Source: Rhizoclosmatium globosum (lineage: Eukaryota > Chytridiomycota > Chytridiomycetes > Chytridiales > Chytriomycetaceae). From it: 64,000 nucleotides of DNA. The notes below the pieces were generated by a model. The model searched no databases, was not told the origin of the DNA, and was given only the letters and a program-made list of their open reading frames with translations. Below, piece by piece: positions 24,601 through 33,746 of the stretch. The stretch lies in the NCBI GenBank assembly GCA_002104985.1, contig MCGO01000013.1:310001-374000 (forward strand), in the 5' to 3' direction. Position numbers and translations under genes: made by a program. The stretch's first letter is position 1, and the number at the start of each line of letters is the position of its first letter.

Positions 24601-25058
24601 GCCGTTCCGCACAATCGGCATTCGCAGGGGGTAGTTTTATCAGACATGAGAAAGCGGAAGTGAGGAGCAAACTCGTTTGCACTTTGTGTGTTTTGTTGTT
24701 AGCAAGTGAAGTCGGACACTTCATCTAATAGTAAGGACCAAGACAACAAAGCAACGAACCTTCGAAAGCGACCGGCCGAGTGTCCGTACAGATACCGATC
24801 GACGTGGTTTGAGTTCGGTCTCTTTTGGCTGATCAGTTCGTAGCCATTTGGAAGGGCGGCAACGACTTGGTCCGACGGAAGACCGGCCAGCGAACACACT
24901 TTCTTCAGGTACAGAACAAGGTGGTCGACCGGTGTTGCAATCCATTCGGGCCCAGTGGGTCGCGTGAATGGGACGGCGTCAGAGGCGGGCGTTTTCATTT
25001 GTGTTGCGACTACTGTAGAGTCTGTTTGGTGAAAACCTGAACTCCTTCTTCTTTGCAT
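21647..25058 (-). CDS. Clr2-type heterochromatin silencing protein
   Basis: The first exon (25058 to about 24764) ends in LPNGYELISQKRPNSNHVDR followed by YLYGHSAGRFR. An intron with donor GTTCGT joins it to SANEFAPHFRFL and then CECRLCG (about 24625-24605). This Gly-His/Phe-Arg block followed by a CxCxxC knuckle is the N-terminal (transilencing) domain of Clr2. A long Ser/Thr/Pro-rich linker follows (22900-24400). The C-terminal domain has HKDHVFWPALVKSVY (about 22650), VSLLCIANGDVLLPEVYV (about 22400) and VYGKDIIGRYYPTYPLV (about 21690). Family knowledge: in fission yeast Clr2 belongs to SHREC (Clr1-Clr2-Clr3-Mit1), which silences heterochromatin. Frame changes near 22160, 22020 and 21920 interrupt the C-terminus. 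Confidence 0.75.
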
Positions 25059-25608
25059 TCTCTCCGTTTATTGCTCTACTACCTACCGCATACTCTAAGC
25101 TCTTAATCATTATTTATCTGTATTCTTTATTTTGGTATTTATTTGTTTTTCTTCTCTTTTTGTGAGAAAATCACCCGAGCTGCAACAAAAGGAGATGTTC
25201 TCTCTGCACTCTTCTTTTTTTTCTTATCGTTTATAACGCAATCATCATTAACCCAAGCTATTGGCCTGACCTTCAATGTCTTGCTTCTCGTTCATGATTG
25301 CCATAGGAAGGAGGATAAAACGGTACGAGGTCTGATCATTGGCCTCTCGACCACCTGTCTTTCTCCTACATACATCTCCTCAACTACCCTACCTGTCTAC
25401 TGCAACCCAATCAGCTCCTGCTTTCTCACTTGATCTTGCATCTGCGATTCAACTGATAATGTTTATGGAGCTGTTTGGTGTTCAAAAAGGCTATTTCTGG
25501 AATAACTTCCACCAAACTGTTTGCTGATCCACGTCAGTGTAGCAGAGTCTTTCGAATAAATATCGTCACTTCCTTCCATTCGTCTTTAACAAATCCATAC
25601 CAACAACA
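25059..25608. other. Divergent promoter region, Clr2 / oxygenase
   Basis: 550 bp between divergent start codons. The part at 25070-25240 is T-rich with pyrimidine tracts. Open frames at 25143-25527 show no family features. It probably contains both promoters. Confidence 0.4.
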
Positions 25609-26214
25609 ATGTCCCGTCTAACAGCATCTCCAGAGCTATCGCATCCAGTCCACCTGCTCCTGGACAACACCCCATCCAACAAACCCGAACCAATTCCTGT
25701 CTTCAAAGGAACTGATGCTACCTTCCTTGAACAAGGAAAAGAAAAGAGAATTGCATTCGTACTTCAAGACCTTCTCACGGCTGAAGAGTGCTCGAGTCTA
25801 ATTGCAGCAACCGAAGGACTTGGTGACGAACAGGCCTTGTTGAACATTGGATATGGCCGCCAAATCCTTGACGAGTCAGTCCAAGCGTTGCATCGTGGAC
25901 TCTGTTCCACTTGCCAACAAAATATGGGAACGGATCAAGTCATACGTTCCTCAAACTGTTCCGTTTGGAAATAATACCTTGTATGCTTCCTGTGTTAATG
26001 AACGGCTCCGTTTCCTGAAGTACAATCCTGGTGATCGCTTTCTCCCACACCAAGATGGATGTTTCCGAAGACCTGATGGATCTGAGCTCTCTGTTCTTAC
26101 TCTGCAATTATATTTGAATGTTGTTGAGGAAGGTGGAGAGACTACAATGTGGTCAGATAGGGGTGATGTGGAGGTTGCTGTACCTTGTGAAGTTGGGAAA
26201 GCGATTGTTTTTTC
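25609..26214 (+). pseudogene. 2-oxoglutarate/Fe(II) oxygenase (prolyl-4-hydroxylase type), 5' part, cut by transposon
   Basis: The N-terminal exon starts at ATG 25609. RIAFVLQDLLTAEECSSLI is typical of P4H-like dioxygenases. After a one-base frame change near 25855 comes SKRCIVDSVPLANKIWERIK, then RLRFLKYNPGDRFLPHQDG, where PHQDG carries the Fe-binding HxD pair, and LSVLTLQLYLN with GGETTMW. The open frame meets the KDZ inverted repeat at 26215 and stops at TAG four codons after GKAIVFS. The distal Fe-binding His and the 2-oxoglutarate-binding basic residue lie on the other side of the element (32287-32418), so this part alone cannot form an active site. Function before insertion inferred: hydroxylation of protein or small-molecule substrate in the P4H family. 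Confidence 0.85.
26207..26214. repeat. 8-bp target site duplication, left copy
   Basis: GTTTTTTC directly precedes the left inverted repeat and recurs at 32287-32294 just after the right inverted repeat. An 8-bp direct repeat at the borders is what transposase-made staggered cuts leave. Confidence 0.92.
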
Positions 26215-26305
26215 CACCTAGTCTTTTTCACTGATATAATAGAACATCAGAAACAATTTTTCCTATCGCCCATCCCTCATCGGCAGGGAAACGAAAAGCG
26301 CACGC
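26215..26305. repeat. Left terminal inverted repeat of KDZ element, 91 bp
   Basis: Identical to the reverse complement of 32196-32286 over all 91 positions; similarity ends abruptly after GCGCACGC. The transposase ATG lies 34 bp further in, so this repeat probably also supplies its promoter. Confidence 0.93.
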
Positions 26306-26339
26306 AGAAAAACGAAGAGCTCCTGACAACTCCAACACA

Positions 26340-29213
26340 ATGAACCACGGCCGTCACTCACAACAGAACTTCTACTCGTCCAGCAACCCAATCAGCAAAA
26401 GGAAGCATCGAGATCTCAGTAGCGACTCTTCCGACTTGTCAGACGCTGAATCAGAGGAAAGGGCTGAAGCTTGGGCCTTTGTTGAGCGGCAACAAGTGGC
26501 TTCGCTTTCAACTGCAGCAGCCAATATCCCTCTCCCAGTAACATCTGCAGCATCACCGTCCCCGGACCTCTGGGATAATATCACTAACCCTGTGATTGAC
26601 TCTGAGTATGTCTCTGTCCTCATTCCATACTTAATTTGACACATCACTTCCCAGTAGCGACGATTCGGAATCTGGCGAATACGAATATGATTCAGAAGGC
26701 TCGTCAACCAACGATCTTGACGCCAATGATGTCTGGACAGAAGCTCGTAAAACTGAAATCGCTGACTACTTGCGATTCCCGTCCTCGCAGCCATCAACTC
26801 GTACTTCTTGGAAGGAAGAGCGTGCTAATTGGATGAGTGATTCCAATGCCGTCCTCCCCCTCTTGATTCTAGCCGTTGCGTGTTGGGAAACCGTGGATCT
26901 GATTCCAAGCCGTCGTTGCGGTGAACTGTCCTGTCAAACTCCCCCAAGTTTCAAGTGCTACTCTTGTATGGTCACATCTCCTACCGCTTCTCATTTCTGC
27001 AGCATCCATGCAACTCAACATCGATGGAACAGCCACTGTCATCGGGTCCAAGATAAGCAAGACCACCTCCCTCCACTCCTCACAACTCCATCTGGAAAGC
27101 CTCGAGTAAAGAAGATTCGGTGTTGCGACGAAGCTCGTGGAACTGGAAGGAGGGCTCTGCTGCATTCGTTGACTGGATCGGAGTCTGTTCAGCTCGTGAA
27201 CTGCCCAAATCATTCGGACGGACATGAAATGTGTGCAGTACTCTTGAGAGACTATGGATTCCTGCCTTCTCGAGTTCATCATACGGGTAAGATACTCCTG
27301 TCTATCATTTCAGGACTCTAAATCATAATTAGACCATGCATTCTCATATCAGCTTGTGTCTTTGGGTCTTGTTCTGCGGTCTCTTGGAGTTGCATTTCAG
27401 GTGTCCGCGGAAGCCTATTTCGGAACTGACGTCAAGGATCCCAAAGCTTCGGGACTGTACCAACCATACATGGACGCAGTTCGGCAGCTGGCTGTCATTA
27501 AGCATCACACTCATCATGGTACCTTCACTCCTGAGCTGGTTGAGGAGCTTGGAATAGGGCAGACTGTGTGTCCAGCTTGTACAGGTGGCGTTGATCCATG
27601 TGGTCCAGCTGCATTTGTGAGTTCGTTTGTTTATCAACAATGTTTCTTACAATTGTATTGCAGACAATGGATGGCTTTGAGTCAGCTAACAAGAAGTCCA
27701 TGGAGCGCGGCGGAGGAGGGAGTCATGGGAGCTTTCCCTTTACGGAAGTGTACTTCAAAGACCCAGAAGTTCGAGATGTTGTGGCTGATGCAAAGGCAGC
27801 CAAGCAACCTGTCAAGCCAAAACTTGGGTGTGAGGCTCAACACAAGGCTGGAGGTACAAGCGGAGCAAAGACAGCAGGGAAAGACATTGACATGATCATT
27901 CACGTCGATTGCGCGGCACATTCTGTGGTTCAACGTGTTTATGGTGAGGACCTACTCATTGTTCTGTGTTGCTAATATTTGCACAAGATGTCAAAGGCGG
28001 TGAACGTTTGGTGTATGCGGATGATGTGATCAACTGGGGTAAAGAAGCGTTCAAGAAAAGAGGTTTTGTGCTGGGATACGACGTGGCTTGCAAAGAGCTG
28101 TCCCATCTTGACTTCTATGGCCTCCTTCAGTCTATTCTTGGCGCTATCCTGTTTATCTTATTCATTCCCGCCATGCACGTTTATGCTCATGGGAAAGACT
28201 GTCAGAGTCTTTTTAGTCCGCGGTTTTTGATGGGGTTGGGGTTGACGATGGATGGGGAAGGGCATGAGCGAGTCAACAGTTGGTTATCTCGAATTATCGG
28301 CTTAACGCAGCGAGAGACTTTTGAAAACCGGCGGATGGATATAGTCTTGTTTCTGGAGTTCTTCAATTGGTCAAAAATCCGGAGGATGGTGTCATGGACA
28401 CAGGAAAAGCTTTTAACCACGTTTGCAAGGCTTGCAGAAGTGAAGGAAGCTATTGGAAACCAGTGGTGTAAGATAGAACAAATCCGCTACAATGATGTAG
28501 TTGCGGCGATGACAGCTTTGAGACAGCGATTGGTTGATCGTCAACCCAAGGATGTTCCATCAACAAAGGAAGACTTGCGACTGCAAATTGATCAGCTTGC
28601 TCGTTCAATTCTATCTATGGACAAACATCTTAGGTGTGCCCCTGGAACCAAAATGTCGAAACGACTTAATGCCGCTATAAATTCTACTTTTGTTGAGTTG
28701 TACAAGAAGCTTGACGAGTTGAATGGTATTTTATCTTTACTTCTCAGCCTTACTGCTGATCATTTATTTCTAGCATTGGAGCCAAATAACCCGCCGCTCA
28801 CATTTGCTCAGGTAAAAGCAGCACTTGTGCTGACACCTGTTGATCCGAGGCAATCTGATTTTGATTCATTGGTCACACTCTACTTTCGATATTGCGAGGA
28901 TCTCTTTCACCATCAGAACTACTTGAAGAATATGGTTGGATTCTATGAACAGCGCGAAAAGGAGTACTGGGCCGTTGTTGAAGAGAAAGTCAATGGTTGT
29001 GATTATCGATCCAAGGAAGCGTTGATGGGTTTGAGGCGGCGTCGTATGCAAGTGGAGAACGAACACTCACAATCAGCAAAAGAAGCATTACGTGTTTTTG
29101 ATGCAGATGGGGAGTTTGCCTCTTTGTACTTTATAAAGCATTTGAGTGAAATCAAGTTAGCCTTTCAGTCAAAAGACTCAGTATTAAGTCGCCAAAACAT
29201 TAAGAGCATATAA
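26340..29213 (+). CDS. KDZ transposase, 895 aa
   Basis: Five exons (26340-26605, 26655-27286, 27333-27616, 27664-27943, 27988-29213) join without a stop to exactly 896 codons. After an acidic, Ser-rich N-terminus there is a cysteine cluster (RRCGELSCQ, FKCYSCM, SHFCSIHATQH) that resembles the Zn-binding CxC module before KDZ catalytic domains. The RNase H-like catalytic part has TMDGFES (first Asp region), VLGYDVACKELSHLDFYG, PAMHVYAHGKDCQ and GLTMDGEGHERVNSW, close to the family motifs (YDIAC, P-x-FH-x-x-AH-x-x-C, GxxDGExxER). The last 250 residues are helical and coiled-coil-like. It should bind the 91-bp ends and cut and paste the element. The start is the first ATG after the repeat. Confidence 0.9.
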
Positions 29214-30273
29214 ATAAAGTAATTTATTGCGTTTAAGAAAATACTGTGCATATTTTCTTTCGGAGTCTTGAGGCAGTATAAGTTGCACCAACACGTATAC
29301 ACAGACATGCACCATCATTGACACAAACAACTCCGATACACCAAACTTGGCGATTATCTTTATTGATCTAGTATCCAATGAAAATGAACCCTTTGCTAAA
29401 TTTTGTACCAGTGGAATTATGGAAAATAGAGCCGGAATAGAATGTTGCCGCATAAAAAAGCCATGGAACTCCATAGATCATTATTTGTCAGAACATATTG
29501 CCATAAATCAAAAAGCAATCGTTTCTTTGCAGCTTTAAACTTGTCTTGGACTTCGTTGATGGTTGGTTCAATTTGTTTTCCTGCGTCGTTTGCCCCTAAC
29601 TTTCTCAGCTATACAGCAGAATATGATGGCAGCTTAAGAAGAGCGAAAATATTCGTTTTGATTCCATGCTTATTCTGGCCTGTTCTCTGAATGCTGTTTT
29701 GGTTAACCTGTCAGTTGTCTCCTGTCTCTTGCCTCGATCAAGTGCAGGTAGGATACTATTACCAATAGTAGCCTGATCGAGTCAATCACGCGCAACTTAC
29801 ACCTTTCGAAGTTCTTTGTTTTCGTATGATTTAGAAGTTTGATCTGTTCAATGTTGTTGATATCGACAGCTTTGATTATCAACACGAAGTTATGTTTTTG
29901 AGTCACCGTATCGGTACAAAGGTTCCACTATCTCAGCTTGAATGTTGTTAACTTTTTGTAAGTGAATATCCATATTTGCTTTTGAGTAACGGTACTTATG
30001 GTTGAGAGGCAATACGGAGTCACCAACTTTTTTAGAACAAAGAAAGAAAGAAGAACTATGATAGAAAAAGGAACAACGAGATAAAAGGAACGAGTCAGAT
30101 TAAAAAAGAATAGAATCAATCAGTTACAAAGCTTTAAAAGAACAACCACAAGGTATCCTCGCACCCAACATACTTTGTGTGTACCTTCGGCGTCAATTTG
30201 TTGATTCATTCCTCGCACTGTCTTCACGCGTAATATTTGCCACTAAGTGATTGCTTCCCTCTGACGTTCCCAC
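29214..30273. other. Non-coding AT-rich interior of the KDZ element
   Basis: 1,060 bp between the stop codons of the two convergent genes. Only short open frames without family features are present on either strand. It probably holds both 3' UTRs; I saw no internal repeat or RNA gene. Confidence 0.55.
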
Positions 30274-32140
30274 TTAATATGTTTCAATGGCGCTATTGAT
30301 TTGATTAACACTTTGGCTTGTGTCTCCATCGTTATCGTTTGCATTGTTGTCTCTGTTGTTTCCGCACTCCTCGTCGCCATCGTCGCCATTGTCACCATTG
30401 TCACCATCGTCATCGTCGCCATTGAGAATTCCGTCACTGTCTTCATTTCCACCGTCTTCTGTGTCGTTATCTTCGTTTTCATCTTCCTCGTTTATATCCC
30501 CATCTTCATCTGCAGTCTCTTCTTCATCCTTGTCGCTAGACGGCTTCACCAAAACCAAGCGAACTTTGCCTGGGATTTTCAAATTATTCAAAAGTCTGAT
30601 GCATTGCTGTTTTTGATACTTATTATAAGAGGAAAAGGCTCATTACAGGCTTACATTGGAACTTAGACTGGTATACTGTTTGGCGGTAAATCCAAAGCCC
30701 TCCAACCGCACCCCCTGATATCCCTCAGGTCGCAACATCTTGACTATTTGAACAACTTTTGTTGTTTTCTTGTTGAGTCTGATAAGTTCTTCATTGATCC
30801 TCACAAGCATTTCGGATCTCGCTCGAGCGCGCAAGGACGTATTATCTAGTTGACCGGAGATTTCGAGCCTATTTGGCATTGGAGTATTGCTTTTCTTGTT
30901 TTTCAGGTACAGTTCCGCAGCAAACATTGTTGCCGGGTGCGTGGTTAACTTCTTTTCAAGCTCTCTAGAGACTCTCCTCCCAACTTTGCCTGCGCTGATG
31001 TTCATGGACTTTCCTGATTGCAGATCGAACATATATCCCTGAGTTTGAGTTTCATATTTCTCTGTTATGTTAGAATTAGTTTGATGAGCACACACACGTC
31101 AGATTTACCAGCCAGCTTTCTTAGGCGCTCTTTCACACTCTCAATAAGCTTATTTTGTTCACGAACAAATTTGTTTTCCGAAAGCTCTTCGTGTCGTGGG
31201 CCTTGTTGCTTTAACTCCTCAACTTGCTGTTCCCACTGCTTCACCAATGCCACATGCTCGGGAGTTTTCTGCTCCATTATAGTTTGATATAAAGTCTTTC
31301 CATGTTCAAGCTGGTACGCAGCAGTCCATTTGGTGAAATGAAGTGGCACGTACGATGAATCTCCTTCTCCTGCTTGCTTGAGCCCTTCAGCATTTATCTC
31401 TACACAATAGTATCAGTTTGCCTCACTTTCGCCCAACAATACATACTTGAAAGCATCTTGCCAGCATAGTTCAAATACTGATAATATACTCTTGGCGTTT
31501 CAACTTCTCGTACAGCGACGACTTTAGGAATTACAACAACTTCTCTTTCGAGCTTATTAACGCCAGGCGCTTGGATCGCGTTAGAGCTTGCAACAACTTC
31601 ATCGGGACCTGAATGTGGTTGTCCGCCTAGAAATGATGTGGGTTTAACAGACAGAAGAAAAGCAAGGTAGTAATAAATAAACGACTCACTTGATGGGGTA
31701 TTTGTCGTAGGGAGTGTTTGACTGGTTGTCGGTGGTTCAAGTTGTGTGGTCTCAATTCGAACAGGCGGCGTCAACAAAAGCTGGTTTGGGTTGTATGCAT
31801 CGTCGATATTGTAACGCTCCTTTGCGATTCGTTTGATGAGAACCTGATTGCGTGTTGTAAGCTAATTGCAGTGATAGTCTTTGATCCACCAACTCACAGT
31901 GATCTGGTTATACCTGACGCCATACAGCCTCGCAATCGTCTCGTTCATCTTCTTGAACGCATCGGTTGCTTTAATACCAAGCTCATGGACATGATACCGC
32001 AATTGTTGAAGCTGGAATGGAGAGAGACCAAAGTATCCATCGTCTTCTGATCGCTTGCGCTTTGTTCCCTGCGGAGGTTGGGGCTTGGTGTTAGAATTAT
32101 AGTTCAATGCCGCTGGTGATGTTATCAATGCGCCTACCAT
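30274..32140 (-). CDS. Unknown passenger protein of the KDZ element, 541 aa
   Basis: Six exons (32140-31898, 31861-31690, 31626-31447, 31399-31109, 31061-30655, 30606-30274) with GT-AG introns of 36-63 nt join to exactly 542 codons. Not recognised. Visible parts: a basic patch (TKRKRSEDD, residues about 26-34) that could be a nuclear signal; a helical segment from LSPFQLQQLRYHVHELGIKA with MNETIARLYGVRYNQIT that could fold as a small DNA-binding helical unit; a Pro/Thr linker; a long charged helical middle (about residues 210-300) and a second basic block (RVSRELEKK, ARARSEMLVRINEELIRL); and an acidic C-terminal tail of about 90 residues of Asp, Glu, Asn and Gly. ATG lies 55 bp inside the right repeat. 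A role as accessory transposition factor is a guess. Confidence 0.82.
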
Positions 32141-32195
32141 TGTTGCAACCTTTGTCGTTGTGTTGGTGCAGGTTGTCCGAGAGTTTGATTTGTGC

Positions 32196-32286
32196 GCGTG
32201 CGCTTTTCGTTTCCCTGCCGATGAGGGATGGGCGATAGGAAAAATTGTTTCTGATGTTCTATTATATCAGTGAAAAAGACTAGGTG
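32196..32286. repeat. Right terminal inverted repeat of KDZ element, 91 bp
   Basis: Exact reverse complement of 26215-26305. The passenger gene begins 55 bp inside it on the minus strand, so this copy probably serves as that gene's promoter. Confidence 0.93.
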
Positions 32287-32294
32287 GTTTTTTC
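32287..32294. repeat. 8-bp target site duplication, right copy
   Basis: GTTTTTTC, same as 26207-26214. The insertion thus chose a T-run inside the oxygenase coding sequence. Confidence 0.92.
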
Positions 32295-32418
32295 CCATCC
32301 GATTGAGCATGAGGGGAACGAAGTCACACGGGGTGTTAAGTATGTAATGAGGTCGGACATCATGTATTCTCGGCAGCCGCCAGTGGATGAGTCTCCTCAA
32401 CAACCAGATCAGCAGTAG
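32287..32418 (+). pseudogene. 2-oxoglutarate/Fe(II) oxygenase, 3' part displaced by transposon
   Basis: Read in the frame that continues from 26214, this piece encodes SHPIEHEGNEVTRGVKYVMR, then SDIMYSR and a short Pro/Gln tail ending at TAG 32416-32418. HPIEHEG holds the distal Fe-ligand His and RGVKYVMR the basic residue that binds the 2-oxoglutarate carboxylate, exactly the C-terminal half of the double-stranded beta-helix missing from 25609-26214. With the element in place it has no start codon or promoter. Confidence 0.87.
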
Positions 32419-32555
32419 CAACCTCAACAGCTTCCCCCAGTTCAACAAGACAACATAAATCCTTCTTGTCAATTAAGTTAAACTGTGCGTCAACATGAAC
32501 GGCTCTTATCATCTATTGAACGTTATTAAGGACAGGAATAAATACAGCATCCTTT

Positions 32556-33624
32556 TTATTCTTCATCTGAATCTGAGCCATATGCAGCCAACAACGAAAT
32601 TCCAACCGCAGCTTGAGGGGGTTTTGGAGCGGCCTTTTCCTTCCCCTTCCCTTCCGCCTCTGGCTTTACAGAACTGCCAGCTTTCGCCTTCTTGCTAACA
32701 ACAATCAATCCTTCAACACCACCTGTCCTTTTCTTTCCTGAACTCGACGCGGCATTTCCCCATTCCGCCACACTGGCCTTCACATCTACTTTAACAATTC
32801 CATCTAATGCATCCACAGGAGGAACAAACCCGCCAGTCGCTCCAGCCCCTTCGTCATCAACCAACCGCCTCACTGCAAGTCCATCATCCGAAGTTTGGAA
32901 AATCGCCCGCGCAATCGCTTCATCTTCTTCATCCTGCTTCTGCAAAATCCTTTCAACCTGTTTCCTCTGTCGATCCTGCAACCGCCCCAAAACATCCTCA
33001 ACATCAACCCTCTCCGTCGCCGCATTCCGCGTCCGGATTTCATCCAACGCATCCAAGATATCCATCTCGACTTTACTCGCAACAGTTCGGTTCTCAAGCG
33101 CTTTCATGGGATTGTTTTCCTCCTCCTTCTCCTTCTCGGCCTTTTTCAGCTCGTTCACGTCGGTTTCCTCGCGCCAGGGCTCAAAGTTTCGTTGGGCGCC
33201 GTGTTCGCAGGTGTAGTCGGAGTTTTGGGGGTCGGTTTTGAAGGTGATTTCGGCGGCGCATTTGGGGCAGCGGATGTAGAAGCGGAAGATTTGGATGCCC
33301 TTGTTTTTTTGGTTTTTAATGAGAGGGTTAGATGTGAATGGGAGGGAGAGAGAGGAGGTGGTTATGTACCAAGTAGTTTTCGCCTTCGACACGTTCTTTC
33401 CTGGCGTTGAACTTCTTTCCTTTGTAGACGTAGTCTCCACAAGTATCACATCGCATGGAGAAGGGGGCCATGAGACGGACTTTGTGCTGGGCGTCCAGCG
33501 CCATCTTTCGACGGGGGATCTATGACAGACGAGTTAACAAGAGCTTATTGTTCAATTATGTCTGTACCTTTGCTGGATCGAAGTCGGGTGGGAAGTACTT
33601 GTTCAATACTTTACGCTCTGACAT
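32556..33624 (-). CDS. YJU2: YJU2 (CCDC94/CWC16 family) splicing factor
   Basis: Start [19 protein letters not shown] at 33624. An intron leads to [20 protein letters not shown] and a Zn-binding pair of CxxC motifs ([20 protein letters not shown] and [17 protein letters not shown]), followed by [15 protein letters not shown]. This is the CWC16 family signature. Family knowledge: YJU2 joins the Prp19-associated spliceosome and promotes the first catalytic step near the branch site. The second intron is about 33300-33368. The C-terminal half is a charged helix with a low-complexity tail ending in YGSDSDEE. About 330 aa in total, normal for YJU2. Convergent with the displaced oxygenase fragment. 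Confidence 0.9.
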
Positions 33625-33746
33625 GGTGGGTGCGTAGTTTGGGTGTGAAGATGAAGTGATTCAGAGAATGAATTTAACAATGAAGATGAATAGAATATTA
33701 AAAACGTTATATGCTTTCTTTTTTTGAATAATATGAACATGTTTAA

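Larger units (their letters stand above)
26215..32286 (+). mobile_element. Complete KDZ-type DNA transposon inserted in an oxygenase gene
   Basis: Length 6,072 bp. It is bounded by 91-bp inverted repeats that match base for base (26215-26305 and 32196-32286, beginning CACCTAGTCTTTTTCACTG) and flanked by the 8-bp duplication GTTTTTTC. It carries a KDZ (Kyakuja-Dileera-Zisupton) transposase on the plus strand (26340-29213) and a second gene on the minus strand (30274-32140), transcribed towards each other with about 1 kb of AT-rich sequence between. Both genes are uninterrupted after splicing, unlike many neighbours. Removing the element and one duplication rejoins the oxygenase in frame (VFS to HPIEHEG). 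Family knowledge: KDZ elements are known from fungi, where some have been linked with TET/JBP genes. No TET/JBP gene is inside this one. Confidence 0.92.

Noticed and set aside
29250..30240. Short genes in the interior of the KDZ element
   Set aside because: Open frames of 60-96 codons on both strands lack domains, introns or initiation context.
30360..30520. GTCATCGTC-type repeats as a regulatory or CRISPR-like array
   Set aside because: They encode the Asp/Glu/Gly/Asn tail of the passenger protein in frame; there are no spacers.
25609..32418. TET/JBP-type oxygenase carried as cargo by the KDZ element
   Set aside because: The only oxygenase sequence lies outside the inverted repeats, is of P4H type, and is clearly the insertion target, not cargo.
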